Shown here: piece by piece, positions 31,894 through 42,120 of the stretch | Numbering within the stretch: position 1 is the first letter of the stretch | Layout of the letters: each line of letters begins with the position of its first letter | Assembly (NCBI RefSeq): GCF_032854445.1 | Contig: NC_088302.1 | Coordinates: 48,090,645-48,137,045, forward strand | Direction: 5' to 3' | DNA from: Liolophura sinensis | Taxonomy: Eukaryota; Mollusca; Polyplacophora; Chitonida; Chitonidae | Length of the DNA: 46,401 nt | Translations under genes and position numbers: made by a program | The notes under the pieces: model-generated | Told to the model about the DNA's origin: nothing | Seen by the model: the letters and a program-made list of their open reading frames with translations, nothing else | Databases searched by the model: none

Positions 31894-33020
31894 CGGCATC
31901 CCAGGTGTACAGATATACGTAAACAGACTACAGACAGATACGGTAGGAGGAAAAACAAGGTACACATCTCCATGGATACAGATATACAGTGCACAGACAA
32001 GCATGATGGGGTAGACACTACTACAAACACAGATATACAGGCTACCGACAGATAAACATATTGCGAGGGGGGGGTGGGGGGGGGTGTGGATCTGGTACAC
32101 AGCTGTATTGACACAAATATACAGACTACAGATAATAGTCTTGCAGGTATCAGCGTCACGGGACAAAACCCGGATTTTTCAGACACATAGGTATCAGCAT
32201 CACGGGATAAAACCTTGGTACACAGGTCTATAGATACACATCTGCAGGCTACAGACATACAGTTATCAGGATCATGTGACAAAATATACGTACACCAGTC
32301 TATAAAAACATATATACAGAGAAAAGACACACAGTTATCAACATCACGGACAAATCCCGGATACACAGGTCTATAGATACATATACACAGACTACAGACG
32401 TACAGGTATCAGCATCACGGGAGAAAATCCGAGTATACAGGTCTATTGATACAGATATATAGACTACAGATGTACAGGTATCATCATGACGGGATAAAAC
32501 CCTGATACACAGGTCTATAGATACATATATATAGACTACGGACGTACAGGTATAAACATCATGGGAGAAAACCTGGGAACACAGATCTATAGATACAGAG
32601 ATGCAGACTACAGACACACGGGTATCAACATCTCGGAATAAAACCCGCGTACACAGGTTTATAGATACAGATGTGCAGACTACAGACAAACAGGTATCAG
32701 CATCTCGGGACAAAACCCGTGTAAACAGGTCTATAGATACAGATGTGAAAACTACAGATACACAGGTGTCAGCATCACGGGACAAAAACAGGTTTATAGA
32801 TACAGATGTAAACACTACAGCCATACAGGTATCAGCACCACAGGACAACATCCGGGTACACAGGTCTACAGATATACATGTACGGATAACAGACATACAG
32901 GTATCAGCGTCAGGAGACAAAACCCGGGTACATAGGTCAATAGAAACAGAAATACACGTTACCGACATACAGGTATCAAAATTATGTGACACAAACGCGG
33001 GCCAGCCATCCATGCATATC
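31894..33020. repeat. 72-bp minisatellite, about 16 copies
   Basis: Unit contains ACAGGTCTATAGATACAGAT, ATACAGACTACAGACATACA, GGTATCAGCATCACGGGACA and AAACCCGGGTAC. The 72-base period equals 24 codons, so frames on both strands stay open over many copies (minus 32300-33013, plus 32601-33023). Copies near 31900-32150 are more diverged and include a poly-G patch near 32067-32085. Confidence 0.92.
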
Positions 33021-33378
33021 TAGATACAGAGATACATTAAGACAGGAGTATTTGAAACACCTGAGAATCAACGGTACACCTAAATATACAGAGTGCTTTT
33101 GTGTGTGAATTACAGTAGGTACACCCGTGGGTGTACATATAAGGAATACATACACAATGCCCAGGTGAAGGTGAACGGCGGATATAACGGTATAAACCTT
33201 ACACAGGAACTTTCTCCCGTGAATCCAACAATCAATATGATCTTGTTCTATAAACTAAATCCTATCACAGTGTATAAGTAGCCCTACAATTAATTGGAAG
33301 TTTGGCTAATTGCCTACCTATCCATCTGATATTTCTATAATCCGCTTATCCCTTTAGAATCCCTCTCTTTTCCAACAG
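33021..33378. other. Non-coding spacer
   Basis: No clear feature between the minisatellite and the exon-like segment that follows. Confidence 0.35.
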
Positions 33379-33534
33379 GAGTCGTGCCTGAAGCGATTGA
33401 CATTCGGTCCAATCCTATTAACACTCGTCAGTTGTCAGTGTTAATCATAACGCCCGGCTTTGTCGTTGTTTTTGAAACAGTTTTCCCAATGTTTGCCAAA
33501 ATGTTTTGCTCACAACAAGTAGACCATACAGCTG
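33379..33534 (+). other. Exon-like segment of unknown identity
   Basis: Bounded by a pyrimidine-rich acceptor (CTCTCTTTTCCAACAG) and a donor (GCTG|GTAAAT), both in phase 1, with 52 open codons between. The product has a hydrophobic stretch (VLIITPGFVVVFETVFPMF) that could span a membrane. No family was recognised and no partner exons were found nearby, so chance is a real possibility. Confidence 0.2.
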
Positions 33535-33725
33535 GTAAATATATACTTACAGCCTATCCTGCCAAAAGCAAATGTGTAATGTTTTGTTCACAAGTGATTG
33601 TGTAGCTCAAGAAATAAACAAGATAAACAACATATAAACAACATAATCCAGATCAGAAAGTTCAAGCGAGCTCAATGTATTTAATTGTCTCCTAGTTCCT
33701 AGTTTTTATAAGAACACATATCCCT

Positions 33726-34533
33726 CTATACATGAAGCTTTATACTGTATTACGCGTTGCTCTCTACAAAGCTGTATGTTGTATCATGCGTTATTTCTAA
33801 GAAGATGTGTACTGCATCAAGAACTACCCTCTCTACGAAACTGTGCACTGCATCACCCGTTATTCTCTACGAAGCTCTGTACAGTATTACGCGTTACTCT
33901 CTACGGATCTGTGTACTGTATCATGCGTTACTCTATACAAAGCTGTATACCGGTACTATATCACGCCTTACTCTTTAGGAACCAATACTATGTCACCATT
34001 ACTATGTACCAAGCTGTATACAGTATCACGCGTTATCTCTATGGATCTGAATACTGCATCACCCTTTAATATGTACGACGCTGTATGCTGTTTCACCCGT
34101 TACTCTATACAAAGCTGTATACAGTATTAGGCGTTACTCTCTACGAAGTTGTATATTGTATCAGGCGTTATCTCTACGAAGATGTGTACTGCATCAAGCG
34201 CTGCTTTCTCTAAGGAACCATATACTGCATCACCCCCTACTCTCTACGAAATTGTCTACTGTATCACCCATTACTCTCTACCAATTTGTACACTGTATTT
34301 GTTACTCTCCACGAAACTGTATTAACCTCTACAAAGCTGTATAGCTGTACTGTATCACATGTTACTCTTAGGAACTGATACTATGTCACCGTTGCTCTCT
34401 TCGAAGCTGTATACTGTATCACCCTTTACTCTCTACGAAACTGTATACTGTACGACGCGTTTATACTCTCTACGGATCTGTACAGTGTGTCATCCGTTAC
34501 TCCGTACGAAGTTGTATACTATATCACCCGTTA
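33726..34533. repeat. ~34-bp satellite, left block
   Basis: About 22 diverged copies of a unit containing CTCTACGAAGCTGTATACTG and TATCACGCGTTACT. All plus frames read Leu/Tyr/Val-rich peptides from the repeat. The same unit resumes in the same orientation at 37233. Confidence 0.92.
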
Positions 34534-35187
34534 ATCGCTGTTGTGACAAATTTAACATACCTTCAAATACATAGGGAGTAATAACATCATAAGACAGTAA
34601 GATATAATTAAACTCATTATTTCAGGAACATTTTTATGGACAGCAAACAGTGAACTTTCATTGATATATTTACGTAACATCTCGGACTGATACCATGACT
34701 GAATATGACTTTTAGTCAGAACTGGACTCGTTATGGCAGACTTAATTCTGGGTATGAGTATATTTCAATCATTGTGATTGCTTATTACCCACCCTTTTTG
34801 TGTATATATGGGCGTAGCTACATTTTTGATTGATTGATAATGTCAATGTAGTGTTTGACGTTTAATAGTTGTTGCTACAGTTACAAGAGATCTGGTTTCT
34901 TGTGAGTAATATTTTTCTCTATGAATGTAGATTATTATAGTGACTTGCTGTTTAAAAGATAATAATTTTACGTTTATGTTTTTATGTTTTTTGACGTTTT
35001 AAACAGTAACACTGGCTGAGTTTTTATTAGGTCATTCCTTGAGAAAAGGATTTTGTTGTTAGTTCTCATTCGTATTTGAAGGTATTTTGAGATTGGTATG
35101 GAGTAGTGACTGGCGATTCTTACGTAGTAATGATTTAGAGTAGGATTTGTGTGGTTATATCAGCGACGGCAATTGGAGAAATTTGCA

Positions 35188-35412
35188 TTACGTTGTTGTT
35201 GTAATATCTTCTTCGGTTGTAAACTTTTGTTTTGGGAAAGCTTTCCTTGAAATGTAAGCGTTACATTTGATAAAATATGGTTGAGTACGTGGTAGATATA
35301 CTCTAGGAAGTGTTTGATAGCAGTACTTTTTCAAGATGGCATCGTTGTAATATGCATTTTTCGTAAAGTTTACTCTTGAAGATAAGGCTCCCCATTTTAT
35401 TGTGCCAGCCAT
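35188..35412 (-). CDS. Small ORF inside the insertion, unknown
   Basis: Begins MAGTIKWGALSSRVNFTKNA and ends KFTTEEDITTTT, with a strong start context (AAAATGG). After the stop, another frame stays open for about 20 codons with similar composition, as in a decayed element gene. I do not recognise the protein. It may be a remnant of the inserted element's coding region or chance. Confidence 0.2.
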   Translation of the reverse strand: MAGTIKWGALSSRVNFTKNAYYNDAILKKYCYQTLPRVYLPRTQPYFIKCNAYISRKAFPKQKFTTEEDITTTT

Positions 35413-35732
35413 TTTGCGCGTAAACTGGTTTCATGCATTTAGTAATTTTTATGCATACATCGACTCTTCTAGATGTGAGATAAGATTTTTAATTAACGCC
35501 ATGGATAAAAGGAATTATTACGACTTTTGCTGATGTTAATTGTTGTTTTTTAAGTCTGACATTACTTGAGAAGTTTTAAACGTTTGGAGGGAAAAACTTA
35601 TTTTCCACGTCAATAACAGTGAATAACAGGTTTGTAACTGGCGTGCAGTTATTTTGCTGGTTAGTCAATCAACTTGCTGGATTCTGAACCTAGGCTCCGC
35701 CCGAGCAGTACACACTATACTAGCTCTGTGGA

Positions 35733-35967
35733 CCTGTGATTACTTATACTATCACAGCCCTATCTTGTTCCATAATCTTACCTTGAACACCTCTATACTT
35801 CCCTAGCTGGCTTCAGTATTCTACTGCAGGGCACCAAATACTTTGTCTGTCTGTAGCCACAGTCGTCTGAACTATCAATTCCAGGTAGGTGTTCCCATGT
35901 GTCATCACTAGTAAACCCACACAAGCATGAAACTATAGTGAAAACTGGATAAATTCCAACTCCAACC
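35733..35967 (-). repeat. Inverted repeat, left arm
   Basis: Reverse complement of 36191-36368 with about 7 mismatches over roughly 165 aligned bases by eye. It carries an extra segment of about 58 bases (about 35761-35818) that the right arm lacks. The spacer between arms is about 220 bases. Confidence 0.88.
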
Positions 35968-36190
35968 GCCATGTTTAAATACATACGCCTCACAGGGGAA
36001 TCATGTATACAATTACCACTGCCACATTAAGACAAGTTAGAGAATTCATAATCAACATTGATCACAAAAAACATTTCTCGTATAAATTAAACAAAATTGA
36101 AGAAAAGGTTAAACAAGTACAAAATAAGTGAGAAGTGTCAGTAGTTATCTCCCTTGTATGGGCTGGGAGGAGTATGCATTCAACCACGAT

Positions 36191-36368
36191 GGTTGGAGTT
36201 GGAATTTATCCAGTTCCCACTATAGTTTCATGCTTGTGTGGGCTTACTAGCGATGACACATGGGAACACCTGCCTGGAATTGATAGTTCAGACGACTGTG
36301 GCTACAGACAGATAAAGTATTTGGTGCCCTGCAGTAGACAGGGCTGTGATAGTATACGTAATCACAGC
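36191..36368 (+). repeat. Inverted repeat, right arm
   Basis: Pairs with 35733-35967. The same frame is open in both arms and reads VSCLCG(F/L)TSDDTWEHL and PGIDSSDDCGYRQ, so the repeat unit may once have been coding, though the few differences include both silent and changing sites. A CAGTAGTTATCTCCCTTG string just upstream (about 36140) is of a kind common in molluscan repeats. Confidence 0.88.
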
Positions 36369-36574
36369 TCTGCAGCGCTAACGCCCATAGGTATGTACCT
36401 GTGCAAAGGTCAAAATACAATAAATAATCTAGTAACTCAGTAAAAAGAACTACCATAAAGTGTTGAACAAGTGGTGCCAAACCGTTTCGGTGACTTCATA
36501 AAGTTGGATGCCATTAGGTGTAGCCCTTGTTCAGCAGAACCATTCTGTTGTCAGTGACAGCTGCAGTTCCCGAG

Positions 36575-36720
36575 TGCAGATGCACTAGGAAGTGTATCCG
36601 GTGTAGGCTAGAATCTCTAGTGGAATTTCGGTAGAGTGCAAACGCACTAGGATCCACGGGGAATACGTTGATGGGATCGGCCAGTGTAGAATCTTTCTAG
36701 AGGAAGTTTCGGCGGTGTTT
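36575..36720. repeat. Degenerate ~80-bp internal duplication
   Basis: GAGTGCAGATGCACTAGGA and GAGTGCAAACGCACTAGGA, each followed by GTGTAG...AATCT..CTAG.GGAA.TTTCGG. It lies in the insertion's right part. Confidence 0.6.
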
Positions 36721-37232
36721 AAACGTTAGTGTGGATAGAGCCTTTGGAGATACCAGGTGAAGTATCAGGAACTGAGGAGCTTCTGGGGTAATAAGTACAC
36801 CATAATATAGTGCTGTGTTTTGATGAATTAGAAACAGCATCACATCTTTATCATCAACGTCCTTCTACATAGGGGAAATAAAACTGTTGTTGTTTATTGT
36901 TGAACTGAACAATCTGTCTGGGACTTCATCAATTCATATTTATTTACCCACTGGAATTCATGGTTTTTATTCGGTGTTGAATATGGAAGCCGGATTATTT
37001 AAATAAGAAAGAGTGGAATCTACCTTAAACTCAAATTTATGTAGTGGTGCCTCCACAAGTTTTGGTTTAAATGTTTACATCATTCCATGGTTTGTACCAA
37101 AATTCAGAAGGCGCTACCTATGGGTGAATGAGTTAACGAGAACTGCTACTCACCATAGACTTTCAGAGTAAAATAAAAACAAATCGCACTATACTTGAAC
37201 AGTGGCAACGACTAGAAGAAATTCCCGCTACA

Positions 37233-37600
37233 CTACGAAGCTCTGTAATGTATCACGTGTTACTCTCCACGAAGCTGTATACTGTATCACGCGTTACTCT
37301 CTACAAAGCTGTGTAGCGGTACAAAATGATCACGCGATGCTCTCTATAAAAAGCTGTATAGCGTTACTATATCACACTTTATTCTCTACAAAGCTGTATA
37401 GCGGTGCTACCAGTATGCCACGTGTTACTCTCTACAAAGCTGTATAGCGGTTCTATATCACGTGTTACTCTCCACGAAGCTGTAAACTGTATCATGCGTT
37501 ACAAGCTGTATAACGGTACTATACCACGCGTTACTCTCTAGGAACCTATACTATGTCACCCATTACTCTCTAAAAAGTTGTATCCCGCGTTACTCTTGTA
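37233..37600. repeat. ~34-bp satellite, right block
   Basis: About 10 copies of the same unit as 33726-34533 (CTACGAAGCTGTATACTGTA, TCACGCGTTACT), with some units carrying an extra TAGCGGT variant. Confidence 0.9.
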
Positions 37601-38018
37601 CGACTGTTTGTGATCTGCATATAAACTAAATAGATCCGCGTACATTGTCTTTATGTATAAATGCTTAAAATGACTTGCCGTATCGCTTGTCCAGCGGAAT
37701 AGTGCTGGACAGGAATAGGACAGTTACAAACGTTTTGGTACGTAGGCAAAGTCAAGCCATTAATTTTCACACAAAAATCAGATCTGAAGCGGGTAGTTTT
37801 GAAGCGATTGTTAAAAATGGCACAAAATGTAGTGAGAAACAACCTCCTCATAGTGCTGTGACAGGACTATTACGAAACAATGTATAACACATTCTAGTCT
37901 TTTTCTTCACAACCTATACTGCCATTTCAAGCAAATTCAACTTTAAAATCATATTTAAAAAAAAAACCCATAAAAAAATATCTTTCACAATAGAAATGTT
38001 GAGTGTGACATCACATTT
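37601..38018. other. Non-coding spacer
   Basis: No clear feature; includes an A-rich patch near 37955-37980. Confidence 0.35.
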
Positions 38019-38155
38019 GATCAGGACATGTAAACACAGCTAAGTATGTTAAACCGCAGTCAGTCAGGACATGTAAACACAGCTAAGTATGTTAAACCGC
38101 AGTCAGTCAGTCAGTCAGTCAGACAGACAGACAGACAGACAGACAGAAAGACAGA
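38019..38155. repeat. 45-bp tandem duplication and (AGTC)n/(CAGA)n
   Basis: CAGGACATGTAAACACAGCT and AAGTATGTTAAACCGCAGTC occur twice in tandem, followed by runs of CAGT and ACAG tetramers. Confidence 0.85.
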
Positions 38156-38514
38156 CATTATCTTTCACCAAAATTCAGTTTTTAAGACTAGAGAAATTCG
38201 AACCATACTTCGTTTTAATATATTTTGAAGAATTAAGTTGTAATAATGTGTAAGTAAATCCAAGAAATATGTATTGTAATATGTTTTTCACATTGTATTT
38301 TCAAAATAAAAACTCATGAATATCTCAATGCCCCCTGCTTGAGTGAAGAGTACAGAGGACACATGTGGACACAGTTAAGTCTAATTCCGTATAGAATCTG
38401 ATCCTTTGTCCAGTTTTGTGCAAATTTCATATCTAGCTGAAGAAAATTAAAGTTAGTAAAATTGTCCATGGAGACAGTTTATTTATATTTTGCTCTTTCA
38501 CACACAAACCGTTA

Positions 38515-38551
38515 CCCCCCCCCCCCCCCACACACACACACAAAAAAAAAA
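38515..38551. repeat. Poly-C, (CA)n, poly-A compound tract
   Basis: Fifteen C, then about six CA units, then about ten A. Confidence 0.9.
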
Positions 38552-38559
38552 CATCAACA

Positions 38560-39065
38560 AAATATCTGAAACATGACGATGGCATTTTATGGACAGGTGT
38601 GTTTATGTACAAAAGGAAAAGTGACATCTCTATTAACGAAACAATTTAGAAAACAAAACATTAATAAAAATTAAATTATATAGTGTTGGTTTGAATTTAT
38701 ATAACGATCTGCAGCGGAAAGCGAGAGATTTCATAACGGCATTTCGTGCTAAAGCGTTCGAATAAAGTGCGAAATCGTGGACTCATTTCCTGTTATGTTA
38801 CCAAAATACAGCTGATGTTGTCCACATCAGTTTAACCTCAGTGTAGGTACACTGGATTTAGTCCACGTTGAACTTTATTACGCCTTGTAGTTAACACAAG
38901 ATTATGTAAAAATGTATACTATAATATACACATCTTGCACGGATCGTACATGAAATGGTATGAAAGAAATAGGACAGGCTTGTACGTGCACTATTTACAT
39001 AATGTGGCCAGACCAGTAATTTAATTTTTTCCCTTTAACCACACTTTTACCAGGACTGTCTTGTT
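38560..39065. other. Intergenic, no clear feature
   Basis: AT-rich, no recognisable gene or repeat. Confidence 0.4.
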
Positions 39066-39196
39066 TCCTCTAACCTGCGGATGTTCGTGGGTTTCCCCCG
39101 GGCTCTGCCCGGTTTCCTCCCACCATAATGCTGGCTGCCATCATATAAGTGAAATATTACGTACGGCGTAAAACACCAAATAAATAAATCAAATAA
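39066..39196 (+). repeat. Family A SINE, 3' half
   Basis: AACCTGCGGATGTTCGTGGG, TTTCCCCCGGGCTCTGCCCG, GTTTCCTCCCACCATAATGC, ATATAAGTGAAATATTACGT and ACGGCGTAAAACACCAAATA then (AAAT)n. Well preserved but lacks the tRNA-like head. Confidence 0.85.
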
Positions 39197-39287
39197 ATTG
39201 TTCCCTCTAACCATATACGTAGACCGGAAGATGCTAAATACTAAACATATCGTCCAAAGTAAGTTTGGAGTTTACATTACTCTCTGA

Positions 39288-39418
39288 CTTGGTTGATGGG
39301 GTGTATGTGAATGGCAGATATATAAACTGTGACTTTGTTGATGGGGCCTGTGCGATTGACAGAATATAACCTGTGATTTTGTGGGGGCGTATGCGATTGA
39401 CAGAATATGACCTGTGTT
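39288..39418. repeat. ~50-bp imperfect tandem repeat, 2-3 copies
   Basis: TTGTTGATGGGG...TGCGATTGACAGAATAT.ACCTGTG recurs at about 50-base spacing. Confidence 0.7.
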
Positions 39419-39519
39419 TTCATTGTGATTGTTAGAATGTTTACGTGTATCTTCAGATCATAAAAAGCAGTTGTAATTACAATAAAATGTTCTGAGTATG
39501 ACAAGTCTGTTCCTTAGAT

Positions 39520-40240
39520 TTGTTAGATTAATTTAAATAGCTCCCAATAACAGGTCTCGATCATCTTGCCTTTTATTAAGACGACCACAAATGAAAACAA
39601 TGCCATCCCACTGTGAATGATGTCGATTAGACAGAGCTCTTTAATTATCATTATAGAGCTAATTTCTTATCCTTCGCTAACCTGCGCAATCGATTTTGAT
39701 TCAGAGTTTCTCGACCAGCCGTTTGCAACACCGAGGCCTGGTTAAATCGCCAGGAGAACATACGTTGTTCGTTGCTAACTTTAGTACGGAACCAAGCGCA
39801 TGTCGCACACGACACAGCTCTGTATGTCATGACAGGAGCTTTGTCGGCCGAGATTGTGTATAATTGTTGGTTTGCCGAGGGTATGATTTCATCGGAACAG
39901 CTCCGAGACTGTTCCCAGGAGCACCCATGCGTTAGAGGCTAGAGTAAGCGCAGAGCGCCCCGAGGGGATCATGATCGTCCGCCCATTCTGCGGTCATACG
40001 CTACGCCAACCTTATTATTCACCGCTCTGTTACAAAACGCCGGAAAATTAAGGAGCGTATGAAAGAGAAAGTGTAACTAATTCAAGTGTGAAACGTCTAC
40101 TCGGTGAAAGAAAATCGCAGGTATTATTAAGGTGGTTGGAATAAAGATAATTCATGTGGGAGTGTCCGAGTTCAGCCAAGCTTACAACAGAGGGCAGTAC
40201 CGTCAATAATTATTCCTGACCCATCAATATTATAGATCAA
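39520..40240. other. Repeat-poor island with homeodomain-type cores
   Basis: Includes GAGCTCTTTAATTATCATTA and TAGAGCTAATTTCTTATC near 39636-39670, plus GATTAATTTAAAT near 39524. The sequence is complex and moderately GC-rich with no open frame of note. Regulatory role inferred from texture only. Confidence 0.25.
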
Positions 40241-40669
40241 TCTCCTATACGCCAAGGGAAATCTTTTTCAACATACAAAAACCACATTTGCAATGTATAC
40301 ATATTACTGCAACTCCATGCATGAGCATACGAGAAGTCTTAAATGTTAGTCTGTGAGGCAGTATATCAAAACACTCTCTTATTTAATTCACAGCGATCTG
40401 TTGATGCGTTCTCATCTTCAGGCTAAACTGTCTCAAATATTGCACTGTCAATATCTAATCTTGCCTGTTATTGTAATACCGATATAGCCACTCTGTCGCG
40501 GTGGCCTTCTCTTCTGTATACCATTATTCTTTGATGTGTTTGATTTTCTATATATAATATTCGTTTCTGAAATAAACACAGTCTATCAATCACAAGACAG
40601 ATTTATAACAAAAACATTTATAGAAAAGAATTTTACAGTTTTAACACTTCCTATACGAAGTGTTATTTT
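40241..40669. other. Intergenic, no clear feature
   Basis: AT-rich with no recognisable gene, RNA or repeat family. Confidence 0.4.
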
Positions 40670-40765
40670 AATTATTTATTTCTTGGTTGGTGCTTCACGC
40701 CGTGCTCAAGCGTGTTTCACTTACATTATGGGGGTCAGGATTATGGGTCGAGGTAACTTTAGCAC
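40670..40765 (-). repeat. Family A SINE, 3' fragment, diverged
   Basis: Reverse of ATTATTTATTTCTTGGTTGG, TGCTTCACGCCGTGCTCAAG, TTTCACTTACATTATGGGGG. Tail half only. Confidence 0.6.
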
Positions 40766-41640
40766 CCGGAGGAAAACACCAATCTTCTCTAAGTACCTGA
40801 CAAACCCCCTGACTTAAAGCCTCATCCAAAGCTGCTGGATCTGGATTCCATCTAATTGGCGAAGGGTCCGGTATTATATTATACACTATAATTTTTTTCG
40901 TCCGTAAATAAAAAAGAAAACGTCTTTCACGGCTGTGGGGAGGGGGTGGGGTGGGGTTTGAACAACGGTAGATTGAGCAGAATCGAAATACACAAAATAA
41001 TGAAATGAAACAGCTTGTTTAAACAGCCGATCCCCTTCAGATAAGTCATCTTCAAGGTATATACTCTTTGATGTATGATTTTGCCTGCATACTTTCCGTG
41101 TGTGAAATAGTACACAAGTTTTGCAACGTCACTGGTAATGGTGATGAGTTTTTACTCTGTCGGCTTAATTCTTGATAACTGATGAGTACTATTGCCGTAT
41201 ATGTTACAAACTATATATTTACCATTAAAATAGGTTTTCGTTCATACTCTTTTGGGAACTGGTGTTTTGGATTGTTTTGGAACTGGATCTTGCGATTATC
41301 AGCTTAATTGGAATATACCTTCATATATGGTTTCCAAGTGGCATACGAATGTCGGACTTGGCACTTAGACTCCAAGGCAGCCAGTGTCAGGATATTGAAG
41401 CAGAGGTGCTGCCCTCATTTCTGCATGGCACTCGTTTCAGCATATCTGATAAAGGGGTTTATGTTCTCTACTGGTAAGCTCCCACATATTGGATTAAATC
41501 ATTACTCCATCCTGCATGATGCAGAGAAAATATGATGTGGATGTTATGAGAAAGAAATTTCGTATAGCAAATTGCTGATCCATTGATAACGACAAGTTAT
41601 CCACAGCTTAGTCCGCCAAAGCTTAAGCACAGGGGAATTA
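40766..41640. other. Intergenic, no clear feature
   Basis: An open frame at 41262-41477 ends near a TACTG|GTAAGC donor-like site but has no recognisable family. Confidence 0.35.
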
Positions 41641-42120
41641 GCAACGACCTATAAAAACGACTATTATTTCTGTGAGCTCGGAACCAGTAAGCTTTTGTCT
41701 AGGGCTGTAGGAATTGTAAAATTAATCCCCATGCTCAATGTATTAATTGTGCCTTGCTGGATTAAGCCTGATTGATTCGGGCAAACGGATTAGATACAGG
41801 TGTAGTTATAAGCCGTGAGCTTAATCCGCCTCTCGTGCTGCCCCCAAGCTCCCTCACGAACCACTGTCGGGCTGTGTTTGCACGTGGCTGCCATGTAACT
41901 CTTCTGCGTCTCAGGTAAGAATATTATACCTGCCTATCTGCCAATCAGTGAAGTGTAATTACAACCTGTGGCGTGTGAAGATTTTATCTGGCGCTCTTCT
42001 ATATAGCGAGATCAGGGAGATCATTTTTTTTAGGGAATTTTCGCGTATAGAGCTGATTAATCTAATTAACACACTGCTTGATAATACTGACGGTCGTTTT
42101 ACATGTAAAACTACCTGAGC
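41641..42120. other. Repeat-poor island with homeodomain-type cores
   Basis: Contains GGATTAAGCCTGATTGATTC, GCTTAATCCGCC and, near 42055-42070, TGATTAATCTAATTAACAC. No coding signal seen. The clustered GATTAA/TTAATC strings are OTX/PITX-like as well as homeodomain-like cores. Inference only. Confidence 0.25.

Larger units (their letters stand above)
34534..37232. mobile_element. ~2.7-kb insertion splitting the satellite, class unresolved
   Basis: The left satellite block stops at ATCACCCGTTA and the right block resumes at CTACGAAGC, so the two blocks would nearly rejoin in register without this segment. Read on the minus strand its ends are TGTAGCGGG... and ...GTCACAACA, the TG...CA form seen in LTR elements, but I found no matching LTR pair or target duplication. 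Inside are the inverted repeat at 35733/36191, an A-rich minus strand, and degenerate internal repeats at 36575-36720. It is probably a degraded transposable element. Confidence 0.45.

Noticed and set aside
32300-33013. 237-codon minus-strand ORF as a repeat protein
   Set aside because: Explained by a 72-bp minisatellite with a period divisible by three; the plus strand is open for the same reason. Kept as a finding, not as a gene.
33757-34574. Several Leu/Tyr/Cys-rich plus-strand frames
   Set aside because: Translations of the ~34-bp satellite in different frames, with no start or splice support.
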